64,000 bases of DNA from Streptomyces marokkonensis (GTDB lineage Bacteria > Actinomycetota > Actinomycetes > Streptomycetales > Streptomycetaceae), in the NCBI RefSeq assembly GCF_008312835.1, contig NZ_VSKS01000020.1, positions 1 through 64,000 of the forward strand, written 5' to 3'. This document shows, piece by piece, positions 51,771-63,036 of this stretch. The notes under the pieces are model-generated. The model was not told the DNA's origin, ran no database searches, and saw only the letters and a program-made list of their open reading frames with translations. Both the position numbers and the translations under genes were made by a program. Positions within the stretch are counted from its first letter, which is position 1; each line of letters begins with the position of its first letter.

Positions 51771-52313
51771 ATGGGACTGGCCTTCCACCGCAACGCCGAC
51801 GGCACGACGACCGGACGCAACGAGGCCAACGGCTTCACCGTGACGCATGCCGAAGAGGAAGAGGTGAAGCGGCAGTTGTACGAGGACGCCGGGTGGGAGT
51901 ACACGCCTCCGCCTCCTCCCGTGCCGCCCGGGTTCCACCGGTTCTCGTTGGTGCACGACGACTTCCGGGACTCGGGGTTCACGGACGAGCGGTATGCGGG
52001 GCTGCGGGCGCGTCCGCCGGAGGGGTGTGTGCCGGTCGACCGGGGGTGCTTCGCCCTGGAGTGCGAGCGGCCGGGGAAGACACTGATGGAAGCGGTCGCC
52101 GGCACGGTCGCGGAGATCCGTCGCGATCACGGGCTCGTGATGAACAGCCTGGGGGTCGAGAAGCCCCAGGAGTGGTTCGACACCGACACCAAAAACGGAC
52201 ACGCGGCGGAGATCGTCGCGCACCTGGTGGTGATGGCGGCCGACCGGGCCCGGTTGCTCGGATACGGGCGCAAGGACGTGGTCCGGCTACTCGATGCCAC
52301 GGGGATCGAGTAG
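51771..52313 (+). CDS. Hypothetical protein
   Basis: A 180-residue soluble protein from ATG 51771. It opens MGLAFHRNADGTTTGRNEAN, has a Pro-rich segment (EYTPPPPPVPPGFHRF) and ends in a helical region (HAAEIVAHLVVMAADRARLL). No signal peptide or known motif. It is convergent with the SCO5389-family gene, with 13 bases between the stops. Confidence 0.6.
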   Translation: MGLAFHRNADGTTTGRNEANGFTVTHAEEEEVKRQLYEDAGWEYTPPPPPVPPGFHRFSLVHDDFRDSGFTDERYAGLRARPPEGCVPVDRGCFALECERPGKTLMEAVAGTVAEIRRDHGLVMNSLGVEKPQEWFDTDTKNGHAAEIVAHLVVMAADRARLLGYGRKDVVRLLDATGIE

Positions 52314-52326
52314 CCGGTGGGGTGGT

Positions 52327-52719
52327 TCAGCAGTCCCTGAACTCCGGGGACTGGTTCAGGATCTGGGACCGGACCGAGGTGAAGCGGTCGTGCCTGTCCC
52401 CGCCCCTCGCCTCCGGGCGGAACGCCGCTACCCGGTGGCAGTTCTGGAAGGCCAGGGTCACGCCGAAGTGGCGCTCCAGGCTGCCGCGGATGGCGTCGCT
52501 GGCGAGGGCGCGGAGGAGCTGGCCGCGTTCCTTCTCGGACGGGGGAGGGGTCTGGTTGTCGGTGAAGTCGGCGGTGCCGGCCTTCAGTTCCGCGGCCAGG
52601 GAGGCGATCAGGTCGTAGGCGTACGGCAGGGACGTGCGGACGGTGTCCACGAAGTCCTGCTCCCGGATGTCACCCTGCTCGGCTTCGGCGAGGAGCTTCG
52701 GGGAGACGTCGAGGGACAT
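52327..52719 (-). CDS. SCO5389-family protein
   Basis: A 130-residue protein from ATG 52719. It matches, from memory, a conserved streptomycete family represented by SCO5389: MSLDVSPKLLAEAEQGDI, then FVDTVRTSLPYAYDLI, FTDNQTPPPSEKERGQLLRA and ERHFGVTLAFQNCHRVA. Small, acidic, no catalytic motif. Family members sit beside an ATPase gene like the one that follows here on the same strand, suggesting a shared role. Function unknown. Confidence 0.8.
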   Translation of the reverse strand: MSLDVSPKLLAEAEQGDIREQDFVDTVRTSLPYAYDLIASLAAELKAGTADFTDNQTPPPSEKERGQLLRALASDAIRGSLERHFGVTLAFQNCHRVAAFRPEARGGDRHDRFTSVRSQILNQSPEFRDC

Positions 52720-52787
52720 GGAGGGGTCCGTTCTCGGTAGGAGAGGAGGAGGAAGGGAGAGAGGCGGAGAGGGGGCGGAAGAGGGCC

Positions 52788-53750
52788 TCAGGACAGGGCC
52801 GCCGGGCCCGGTACGTAGTCCGGGTCCACCTGGTCCGCCAGGGACTCGCCCGTGCGCGCGTCCGCCCACGCGCGTGCGTTGCGGAGGTGGAACTCCACGG
52901 CGTGGCGGTGGAGCCGCTCCCAGTCGCGGGACCGCGCGTCCACCGTTTCGCGCAGGACGGTCAGGGCATGGCGGTTGTGCGGCTCCAGAGCGTCGAGCGC
53001 TTCCGACGCGGCCCGGCCCTGTTCCGCCGCGCGCACCCAGTCCGACTGCACCAGGTGGGTCAGCAGGTCGTCGCCGACCTGTTCCTTGAGGAAGAGGAGG
53101 TCGTCCTCTCCGGTCACCTTGTTGCCGACGACCGCGAGGGGGATGCCGAACTCGCGCGCGTGGTCGCGGTACTGGCGGTAGACCGACACGCCCTTGCGGG
53201 TCGGCTCGGCGACCAGGAAGGTCATGTCGAAGCGGGTGAACAGGCCGGAGGCGAAGGCGTCGGCGCCGGCGGTCATGTCGACCACGACGTACTCGCCGGG
53301 GCCGTCGACGAGGTGGCCGAGGTAGAGCTCCACCGCGCCCAGCTTGGAGTGGTAGCAGGCCACCCCCAGGTCGCTCTCGTCGAACTCGCCCGTGACCATC
53401 AGGGGCACTCCGCCGGCCCGGGAGACGTGGCGGGAGTGCAGTGCGTCGTCGCCGAGGAGACGCAGAAGACGTGAGCCCCGGCCGGGCGGGGTCGTCTTGA
53501 TCATGGAGTCGGGGGAGGCGATGCGGGGGTTGGTGCCGCGCAGGTAGGCCTTGATGTCGGAAAGGGCCGGGCCCAGGGGAGGGGGTGTCGACGGGTTGTC
53601 CTCGCCGGGGGCGAGCGCCTGGGCCAGGTGCTGGTTGATGTCCCCGTCGATGGCGAGGACCGGGGCGCCGGAGTGGGCCAGGTGGCGGGTGAAGAGGGCG
53701 GACAGGGTGGTCTTGCCGCTGCCGCCCTTGCCGACGAACGCGATTCTCAT
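52788..53750 (-). CDS. CooC/MinD-like P-loop ATPase
   Basis: A 320-residue SIMIBI-class ATPase from ATG 53750. The deviant Walker A is at the very N-terminus (FVGKGGSGKTTLSALFTRHL), with VLAIDGDINQH as the following acidic switch. Walker B is YVVVDMTAGAD, and the base-recognition-like segment is AVVGNKVTGEDD. Members mature metalloenzymes or position proteins. With the SCO5389-family gene 68 bases downstream it forms a conserved pair of unknown target. Confidence 0.82.
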   Translation of the reverse strand: MRIAFVGKGGSGKTTLSALFTRHLAHSGAPVLAIDGDINQHLAQALAPGEDNPSTPPPLGPALSDIKAYLRGTNPRIASPDSMIKTTPPGRGSRLLRLLGDDALHSRHVSRAGGVPLMVTGEFDESDLGVACYHSKLGAVELYLGHLVDGPGEYVVVDMTAGADAFASGLFTRFDMTFLVAEPTRKGVSVYRQYRDHAREFGIPLAVVGNKVTGEDDLLFLKEQVGDDLLTHLVQSDWVRAAEQGRAASEALDALEPHNRHALTVLRETVDARSRDWERLHRHAVEFHLRNARAWADARTGESLADQVDPDYVPGPAALS

Positions 53751-53919
53751 CAGCGCCTCGCGCTGTTGAAAATGAATGTCATGTGTGTAGTTGTAGGGGT
53801 GGTCTCGGGGCCGCGTCAAATTCTTCGCGTCGTGTCCGGTGACCCTCACCCCGTCGAGCAGCCAGGGAGGCTTCATGCGTGTGATGGTGTCCCTGGGGGT
53901 CCGCCCACCCGCCCGGCCG

Positions 53920-54684
53920 TCAGCCGGCGACCAGTTCCCGTCGCACCTCGTGTCCGCACGGAGCCGTCTCCACCCGCGACGTCCGCCACAGCCACAGCAC
54001 GTCGCGGCCGAACGACCACACCAGGAGACCGAGCGCCAGCACCACCACCGCGACGTTGACCGCGTGCGGCAGCAGTGCCGCGCCCGCCACAAGCAGCAGC
54101 ACGCCCTGGAGCGCGGCCACCGTCTTGCGGGCCGTGCTCGGCGGGAGCGGGGCGGTCAGCCAGGGCCAGACCCGGGCCGCCGCGACGAAGCCGTAGCGCA
54201 TCCCGCCGATCAGCAGCACCCACGGGCCCATCGCCATCGACACGTACACACTCAGCACCAGGATCAGGAACGCGTCCACCTCCATGTCGAAGCGGGCGCC
54301 CAGCGGGGTCGACGTACCGGTCCTGCGTGCCACCTTGCCGTCCACGCCGTCGAGGATCAGTGCCACGGCGGTCAGGCCCACGAACAGGGAGACGGGAGGT
54401 GAGTCCTGGAACGAGTCGGCGACCAGCGCGGTCACCCCGCCGACGAGGGCGGCCCGGCCGAGGGTGACCCGGTTCGCCGCGCCGAACGAGCGCGACCGGG
54501 AGCGGTGCAGGGCCCGGGAGAGCACCGCCCAGGTGGCGATCGCGAACGCGAGGCCGGTCAGCCAGCCCGCGGGGCCCATGCCGATCGCCGTACCGATCAG
54601 GGCCAGCAGCAGGATCTGCACGCCCGCCCCCACGGCGGTCTCCTGCTGTACGAGCCTCGCGTCGTAACTGTTGTTCAGGGCCAC
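53920..54684 (-). CDS. CDP-alcohol phosphatidyltransferase family membrane protein
   Basis: A 254-residue polytopic protein from GTG 54684. The CDP-alcohol phosphotransferase motif D-G-x2-A-R-x8-G-x3-D-x3-D is complete in [19 protein letters not shown] followed by MEVD. About six membrane helices surround it. The family joins a CDP-activated lipid to a polar alcohol, or the reverse, in the membrane. It is divergent from the dehydrogenase gene that begins the pterin-like cluster, with 108 bases between them, so a lipid step in that pathway is possible but unproven. Confidence 0.85.
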   Translation of the reverse strand: MALNNSYDARLVQQETAVGAGVQILLLALIGTAIGMGPAGWLTGLAFAIATWAVLSRALHRSRSRSFGAANRVTLGRAALVGGVTALVADSFQDSPPVSLFVGLTAVALILDGVDGKVARRTGTSTPLGARFDMEVDAFLILVLSVYVSMAMGPWVLLIGGMRYGFVAAARVWPWLTAPLPPSTARKTVAALQGVLLLVAGAALLPHAVNVAVVVLALGLLVWSFGRDVLWLWRTSRVETAPCGHEVRRELVAG

Positions 54685-54744
54685 CGAGCATCCTCCGGCC
54701 GTATGACAGAGTCGATCAACGCCGCTACCTTGTGCGCGGCCTGT

Positions 54745-54758
54745 GTACCACTCGGTAC
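54745..54758. promoter_or_regulatory. Small dyad in the divergent region before the dehydrogenase gene
   Basis: GTACC-ACTC-GGTAC, perfect 5-bp arms, 35 bases before ATG 54793 and between divergent genes. A possible operator; the short arms make chance occurrence plausible. Confidence 0.3.
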
Positions 54759-54792
54759 GCGTGCAGGATCCCGATCGTTCAGGAGGACTTCG

Positions 54793-57611
<2,819 letters not shown>

Positions 57612-57615
<4 letters not shown>

Positions 57616-58664
57616 CCGAACCGGCAACCGTCACCCAGCACAGCGCCACGATCCCGGCCCAGCCCGGCCCCCGGGACGTGACGGACGCGGCAGCCGGCCG
57701 GCGAGGGGGCGACATGGAACGCGAGACCACCGGCACGGCCGCCGCAGCGTCGGTCATTCCGGGCGCCGGACCCGCCGCGCCCACCGGGGAGCGGGCCACG
57801 CTGCGGCTGCGTGACACGGGTGAGGAGGAAATTGCCCGCTACGCGCCCGAGTGGCTCCAGCTGCGCGAACCGGCCGACGCCGCCGCCCGCTCGTACGACC
57901 TGCTCGACCCGTTGCGCATGCGGCTCGCCAACCTCCCCGGGCGGGCGGCGGACGGGCTCGTCATTCACGACATCGGGTGCGGCACCGGTTCGATGGGCCG
58001 CTGGCTCGCCCCCCATCTCGACGGTGCCCAGCACTGGGTCCTGCACGACCGGGACCCCTACCTGCTGCACTTCGCCGCCGTCGCCTCCCCGCGCTCCGCC
58101 GCCGACGGCAGCCACGTCACCGTCGAGACCCGGCGCGGCGACGTCGCCCGGCTCACCGCGGACGCCCTGTCCGGTGCCTCCCTGGTGACCGCGTCCGCCC
58201 TGCTCGACGTCCTCACCCGCGAGGAGGTCGGCGCACTCGCCGCCGCCTGCGCGGGGGCCGGCTGCCCGGCTCTGCTGACCCTGTCGGTGGCCGGACGCGT
58301 GGAGCTGACCGCTCCCCATCCGATGGACGAGGAGATCACCGAGGCGTTCAACGCCCATCAGCGGCGCGGCGGTCTGCTCGGGCCGGACGCGGTCACCGCC
58401 GCGGCCGAGGCGTTCGCCGAGCACGGGGCGACCGTACGGCTGAACCCCAGCCCCTGGCGCCTCGGACCGGAGCAGGCCGAACTGACCGGGCAGTGGCTGC
58501 GGGGCTGGGTCGGTGCGGCGGTGGAGGAGCGGCCGGAGCTGGCGGCGCGCGCCGACGGATATCTGGCCGAGCGTCTCGAGGCCTGTGCGGCGGGGGAGTT
58601 GCGGGTCGTCGTTCACCACAGTGACCTGCTCGCCCTGTGCCGGCCGGTGAACGGGGCCGCATGA
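57612..58664 (+). CDS. Class I SAM-dependent methyltransferase
   Basis: A 350-residue protein from ATG 57612 (ATGA overlap with the glycosyltransferase). The first 75 residues are disordered. The SAM-binding motif I is VIHDIGCGTGSMGRWLAPHL, with HWVLHDRDPYLL as motif II and an acidic SLVTASALLDVL post-motif. The C-terminus is family-specific. It presumably methylates the glycosylated product of this cluster; substrate unknown. It is coupled to the flippase-like gene (ATGA). Confidence 0.82.
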
Positions 58665-59929
58665 GCGTGGAGACGGTGGAGGCCGCCGCCGCGGGGGCGC
58701 CGTCCGGGCACGGGGAAGGCGGCTTCCGTCGTCGGCTCGGGCGGCTCAACAACCGAACCGTGCGGACCCGCCTCTGCACCGTCGCCGGTGCCGCGATCCT
58801 GGCGGTGCTGTTCTGGCGGCTCGGTACCGGTGCCTTCCTGGACGGGCTGCGGCGCATCGACGGGGCGACGCTGCTCGCGGCGCTGGGGATCGGGGCGGTC
58901 ACCACCGCGTTCAGCGCGTGGCGCTGGGCGCTGGTGGCGCGGGGGATCGGCATCCGGCTGCCGCTCGGGGCGGCCGTCGCGGACTACTACCGTGCCCTGT
59001 TCCTCAACGCGGCTCTGCCCGGAGGCGTCCTGGGCGATGTGCACCGGGCCGTGCGGCACGGGAAGGACGCCGGCGATCTGGGGCGGGGGGTGCGGGCGGT
59101 GGTGCTGGAGCGTACGGCGGGGCAGCTCGCGCTGTTCGCCGCCGGGGGTGTGGTGCTGGTGAGCATGCCGTCCCCGGTGCTCGGTGCGGTGCGGCAGGCG
59201 GCGCCGGTCGCCGGGCTCGGGGTGCTGGGGGCCTGCGCGGTGGTACTGGCCCTGCGGATGAACCGGGCGCCGTCGGGGCGGGGGCGGGGGGTCGTGCGCG
59301 GGGTGCTCGGTGAGGCGCGTGAAGGGCTGTTCTCCCGGCGCAACGCGCCTGGAGTGCTGGTCTCGTCCGCCGTCGTGCTGGCCGGCTACGTCGCGATGTT
59401 CGTGCTCGCCGCCGAAGTCGTCGGTGTGGGTGCGCCGGTGGCCGAGTTGCTGCCGCTCGCCGTACTGGCGCTGCTGGCGATGGGGCTGCCGCTGAACGTG
59501 GGGGGCTGGGGGCCCCGGGAAGGGGTCACCGCGTGGGCCTTCGGAGCGGCGGGGCTGGGGGCGGGGCGCGGGCTGACGGTCGCCGTGGTGTACGGCGTGC
59601 TGAGCCTGGTGGCGAGTCTGCCGGGTGCCGTGGTGCTTGTCGCCCGGTGGTACGCGGGTGTCCGCCGGGCCGGTGACCGGGCTTCTCTCGCCCCCGCCGC
59701 CCCTTCCCTTGGCGTCGGCTCCGAGGTGCCGTCGGGGCCGGAGGGTTCCCCCCGGATCGGCTCGAAGGTGCCGTCGGGGCCGGGAGGTGGCCACCGGGGT
59801 GGTTCTCAGGTGTCCGAGGTCAGCAGGGAGAAATACGTGCCGAAGGAATCCGTCAGGCTTGCCAGGAGATCCCTGCCCTTTTCCGGAGAGCCCAGGGAAG
59901 GGCGGCCGATGACACCCGAATCCGTATAG
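58661..59929 (+). CDS. Flippase-like membrane protein (lysylphosphatidylglycerol synthase TM-region family)
   Basis: A 422-residue polytopic protein from ATG 58661, overlapping the upstream stop (ATGA). It has seven to nine membrane helices and the family segments ADYYRALFLNAALPGGVLGD, then LNVGGWGPREGVTAWAFGAAG. The family covers the membrane part of MprF and related proteins thought to move lipid-linked molecules. Its presence with a glycosyltransferase suggests export of a lipid-linked product. The last 41 codons overlap the convergent creatininase-family gene, so the Gly/Pro-rich tail may be a recent read-through extension. Confidence 0.78.
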   Translation: MSVETVEAAAAGAPSGHGEGGFRRRLGRLNNRTVRTRLCTVAGAAILAVLFWRLGTGAFLDGLRRIDGATLLAALGIGAVTTAFSAWRWALVARGIGIRLPLGAAVADYYRALFLNAALPGGVLGDVHRAVRHGKDAGDLGRGVRAVVLERTAGQLALFAAGGVVLVSMPSPVLGAVRQAAPVAGLGVLGACAVVLALRMNRAPSGRGRGVVRGVLGEAREGLFSRRNAPGVLVSSAVVLAGYVAMFVLAAEVVGVGAPVAELLPLAVLALLAMGLPLNVGGWGPREGVTAWAFGAAGLGAGRGLTVAVVYGVLSLVASLPGAVVLVARWYAGVRRAGDRASLAPAAPSLGVGSEVPSGPEGSPRIGSKVPSGPGGGHRGGSQVSEVSREKYVPKESVRLARRSLPFSGEPREGRPMTPESV

Positions 59930-60573
59930 GCGGACATGCCGAGGGTGAGCAGATGACGTCGGTCGTCCGCGATGTGATCGGAGGTCTCGTAACCGGGCCG
60001 GAGCAATTCGGGATGCGTGTGCAAAAGGATGGAGGTCTCGATTTCACCCGCGTGCATGTCGGTGAGGAGCGAGGTGGCGACACCGGCCCGCTCGCACGCC
60101 GTCTCCCAGTCCTCCGGGGCCGGGAACAGCGCCATCCGCTCACCACGTGCGGAGGATTCCTGAACGGCGTTGCCCAGGACGTAGTTGCCGCCGTGGCCGT
60201 TGACCAGGACCAGGGTGTCCACGTCCGAGCGGCGGAGCGAGTCGGCGATGTCCCGTACGACCGCGTGAAGGGTCGTGGAGGAGAGGGAGACGGTCCCCGG
60301 CCAGGCCGCGTGCTCGTGCGAGCAGGAGATGGTCACCGGAGGAAGGAGGTGCACCGGGTAGGCGTCGGCGATCTCCCGCGCGATCGCGCAGGCGACCAGC
60401 GTGTCGGTCGCCAGCGGCAGGAACGGACCGTGCTGCTCGAAACTCCCGACCGGAAGTACCGCGATCTGCCGTGAGACGCCGGCTCCCCGCGTCCGTACAT
60501 CCTCTGTAGTATCCGCCGGCAACAGACCGTGCACCGGGCCGTATGCCGCCGACCGCTTGTGTGAACCACCCAT
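59806..60573 (-). CDS. Creatininase-family amidohydrolase, candidate FAPy deformylase (ArfB-like)
   Basis: A 255-residue metal-dependent hydrolase from ATG 60573 (AAAGG upstream). Metal ligands of the creatininase fold: E46 and H48 in SFEQHGPFLP, D57 in ATDTL, then VNGHGGN and HAGEIETS. In methanogens a creatininase homologue, ArfB, removes the formyl group from the GTP-derived pyrimidine FAPy. Here it is divergent, with only 41 bases between starts, from a GTP cyclohydrolase II whose switch residue predicts FAPy as product. That makes deformylation of FAPy the leading hypothesis. Its 3' end overlaps the flippase-like gene. Confidence 0.8.
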   Translation of the reverse strand: MGGSHKRSAAYGPVHGLLPADTTEDVRTRGAGVSRQIAVLPVGSFEQHGPFLPLATDTLVACAIAREIADAYPVHLLPPVTISCSHEHAAWPGTVSLSSTTLHAVVRDIADSLRRSDVDTLVLVNGHGGNYVLGNAVQESSARGERMALFPAPEDWETACERAGVATSLLTDMHAGEIETSILLHTHPELLRPGYETSDHIADDRRHLLTLGMSAYTDSGVIGRPSLGSPEKGRDLLASLTDSFGTYFSLLTSDT

Positions 60574-60614
60574 ATCGTCACGGCCTTTCGTCTCTGCTTA
60601 GGAACTTGGGAATC

Positions 60615-61274
60615 ATGACAGAAAAAGTAGGCGTACTCGGCAAGAAGCCTCCGCGGCGGACCGGTGTGGAACGCGTCGTGAATGCGCCGCTGCCCACCGT
60701 GTACGGGAAGTTCCAGGCGGTCGGCTACCTGGACCACGACCGCGGTGACGAGCAAGTCGCCCTGGTGTACGGCGATCCCGGCACCGACCGGGTCCTCACC
60801 CGGCTGCACTCGGAGTGCCTGACCGGCGACGCCTTCGGTTCCCAGCACTGCGAGTGCGGTGACCAGCTGGCGGCGGCGCTGCGCGCGGTCGTCGCCGAAG
60901 GAGCGGGCGTGGTCGTCTACTTGAGGGGACACGAGGGCCGCGGCATCGGCCTGCTCGCCAAGCTCCGCGCGATGGCCCTGCAGGCGGAGGGGCTGGACAC
61001 CGTCGAGGCGAACCTCGCGCTCGGCCTGCCCGTGGACGCCCGCGACTACGCCGTCGCCGCCGGAATGCTCCAGGACCTGGGCGTGCGGTCGGTGCGGCTG
61101 ATGTCCAACAACCCGCGCAAGCGCGAGGCCCTGGTCCGGCACGGCGTCCAGGTCGCCGAGCAGGTGCCGCTGCTGATACCGCCGTGCGAGAGCAACATCA
61201 CCTATCTGCGCACCAAGCGGGAGCGTCTCGACCACCACCTGCCCCACCTGGACGCGGTGGCGCATCTGTCCTGA
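60615..61274 (+). CDS. GTP cyclohydrolase II, FAPy-forming type (Met120 variant)
   Basis: A 219-residue zinc enzyme from ATG 60615. Zinc-binding cysteines are in HSECLTGDAFGSQHCECG (C68, C79, C81). The catalytic core is YLRGHEGRGIGLLAKLRAMA, and RLMSNNPRKREAL binds substrate. The residue equivalent to E. coli Tyr105 is Met120. From memory, S. coelicolor SCO6655 has Met at this numbered position and releases the formylated pyrimidine FAPy instead of the riboflavin precursor; the Tyr is otherwise conserved. So this is probably an SCO6655 orthologue acting outside riboflavin synthesis, together with the divergent creatininase-family gene. Confidence 0.88.
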   Translation: MTEKVGVLGKKPPRRTGVERVVNAPLPTVYGKFQAVGYLDHDRGDEQVALVYGDPGTDRVLTRLHSECLTGDAFGSQHCECGDQLAAALRAVVAEGAGVVVYLRGHEGRGIGLLAKLRAMALQAEGLDTVEANLALGLPVDARDYAVAAGMLQDLGVRSVRLMSNNPRKREALVRHGVQVAEQVPLLIPPCESNITYLRTKRERLDHHLPHLDAVAHLS

Positions 61275-61284
61275 CGGCGCCCGG

Positions 61285-62514
61285 TCAGTGCGTCACCGCC
61301 TCGTGCACCAGCCGCTTGAGGTCCCGGAAGACGGTGTGGGAGGACCTGGGCCGCACCTGCGTGCAGAACTGCACCGTCAGGTCGCGGCCCGGGTCGACCC
61401 AGAAGGTGGTGGTGGCCACCCCGCTCCAGCCGAAGCTGCCGCGACCGGACGGGGACTGGGTGCGGGACGGGTCGATGACGACGGAGACCCCGAGACCGAA
61501 GCCGACGCCCTCGTTGCCCGGTTCGTCGTGCGCGGGGCGGCTGCCGAAGGCGCGCAGGTCGGCGTTGCCGGGGAGGTGGTTGCGGGTCATCAGGTCCACG
61601 GTCGCGGGGTCGAGCAGGCGTGTGCCGTCGAGTTCGCCGCGCCGGCGCAGCAGCTCCATGAAGCGGTGCAGGTCATGGGCGGAGGCCACCATGCCGCCGC
61701 TGCCGGACAGGAACCGGGGGCGTCCCCGCAGGGGGAGCCCCGGGATCGGCTCGATGCCGCCGTCGTCCGTTTCTCCGTACAACTCCGCGAGGCGCTCCGC
61801 CTGCTCCTCGGTGACCTGGAATCCCGCGTCGTTCATGCCGAGCGGCCGGAAGACGCGTTCGGTGAGGTACTCGTCCAGCGGACGGCCCGAGACGACCTCG
61901 ATGATCCGGCCCAGTACGTTCGAGGCGACCGAGTAGTTCCACTGCGTCCCCGGCTCGAACTGCAGGGGCAGGCTCGCGTACACGTCGGTCGTCCCGGCGA
62001 GGTCCGTCCCGGGCGCCACCGACGACTCGAGACCGGCCGCTCGGTACAGCGCGTCGACGGGATGGGCGTGGTAGAAGGCGAACGTCAGCCCGGCGGTGTG
62101 CGTCATCAGATGCCGTACGAGGAGGGGGCCGGCGGCCGGACGGGTGCGCACCCGGTCACCGGAGCCGCTCTCGTACACGCGCGGCTCCGCGAACGCCGGC
62201 AGGTGTCGGCCCACCGGGTCGTCCAGCGACAGCAGCCCCTCCTCCCTCAGCATCAGCGCGCCCACGGCCGTCACCGGCTTGGTCATGGAGTAGATCCGCC
62301 ACAGCGTGTCGCTCTCCACGGGCAGCCCCGCCGCGACGTCCCGCGCCCCGTACGCCGTGAGGTGCGCGACGCGCCCGCCCCGGGCGACGGCCACGAGGAA
62401 ACCGGGCAGCTTCCCCTCGTCCACCAGACGGGCGAAGTGCCGGTCCATACGCTCCAGCGCCCCCGCGTCCAGACCGGCCTCCCCGGGACCGGTCTCCTGC
62501 CGCAGCACCGTCAT
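61285..62514 (-). CDS. Serine beta-lactamase-fold hydrolase (class C-like esterase)
   Basis: A 409-residue protein from ATG 62514, with GGAGGAG upstream. The catalytic S-x-x-K motif is in YSMTKPVTAVGALML, and the tyrosine motif is in QWNYSVASNVLG. There is no signal peptide, so it is cytoplasmic and more likely an esterase or peptidase (EstB/LovD type) than an antibiotic-resistance enzyme. It ends 11 bases after the cyclohydrolase stop on the opposite strand, and its start is divergent from the PPOX-fold gene by 48 bases. Confidence 0.85.
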   Translation of the reverse strand: MTVLRQETGPGEAGLDAGALERMDRHFARLVDEGKLPGFLVAVARGGRVAHLTAYGARDVAAGLPVESDTLWRIYSMTKPVTAVGALMLREEGLLSLDDPVGRHLPAFAEPRVYESGSGDRVRTRPAAGPLLVRHLMTHTAGLTFAFYHAHPVDALYRAAGLESSVAPGTDLAGTTDVYASLPLQFEPGTQWNYSVASNVLGRIIEVVSGRPLDEYLTERVFRPLGMNDAGFQVTEEQAERLAELYGETDDGGIEPIPGLPLRGRPRFLSGSGGMVASAHDLHRFMELLRRRGELDGTRLLDPATVDLMTRNHLPGNADLRAFGSRPAHDEPGNEGVGFGLGVSVVIDPSRTQSPSGRGSFGWSGVATTTFWVDPGRDLTVQFCTQVRPRSSHTVFRDLKRLVHEAVTH

Positions 62515-62562
62515 CGCTCTCCTCCGGGGAACGCCGGCCCGGTGCGGACCGTTGATCGAGTC

Positions 62563-63009
62563 ATGACCCAGGACGCCGAACAGAACGCACTGCTCGCCCT
62601 GCTCTCCGAGGGGCACGGCGGAGTGCTCGTCACCCTGAAGCGCGACGGACGGCCCCAGCTGTCGAACGTCATGCACGCCTACTACCCCGATGAACGCGTC
62701 ATCCGCGTCTCGCTCACGGACGACCGGGCCAAGACCCGCAATCTGCGGCGGGACCCCCGGGCGTCCTACCACGTCACCACCCCGGACCGGTGGGCCTACA
62801 CGGTGGCCGAGGGCACCGCCGGGCTGTCACCCGTCGCCGGGGACCCGTACGACGAGACGGTGGAGGAGCTCATCCGGCTGTACCGCGACATCAACGGCGA
62901 GCACTCCGACTGGGAGGAGTACCGCGCGGCGATGGTCCGCGACCGGCGGCTGGTGCTGCGGCTCCGGGTGGAACGGGCGTACGGCATCCCGCGCCGCGCC
63001 GGGGAGTAG
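62563..63009 (+). CDS. PPOX-fold, probable F420-dependent oxidoreductase
   Basis: A 148-residue split-barrel protein from ATG 62563. It starts QNALLALLSEGHGGVLVTLK, then RDGRPQLSNVMHAYY, and RVSLTDDRAKTRNLRRDPRA, the typical opening of actinobacterial F420- or FMN-binding PPOX-class proteins. The C-terminal part EELIRLYRDINGEHSDWEEY is also family-like. It reduces an unknown substrate. It is divergent from the serine-hydrolase gene. Confidence 0.85.
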   Translation: MTQDAEQNALLALLSEGHGGVLVTLKRDGRPQLSNVMHAYYPDERVIRVSLTDDRAKTRNLRRDPRASYHVTTPDRWAYTVAEGTAGLSPVAGDPYDETVEELIRLYRDINGEHSDWEEYRAAMVRDRRLVLRLRVERAYGIPRRAGE

Positions 63010-63036
63010 CGGCCCCGGCGCGGCGCGGACGCCGCC

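Noticed and set aside
61285-62514. Beta-lactam resistance enzyme
   Set aside because: The SxxK motif is present, but there is no signal peptide and the context is metabolic. An esterase-type serine hydrolase is more likely.
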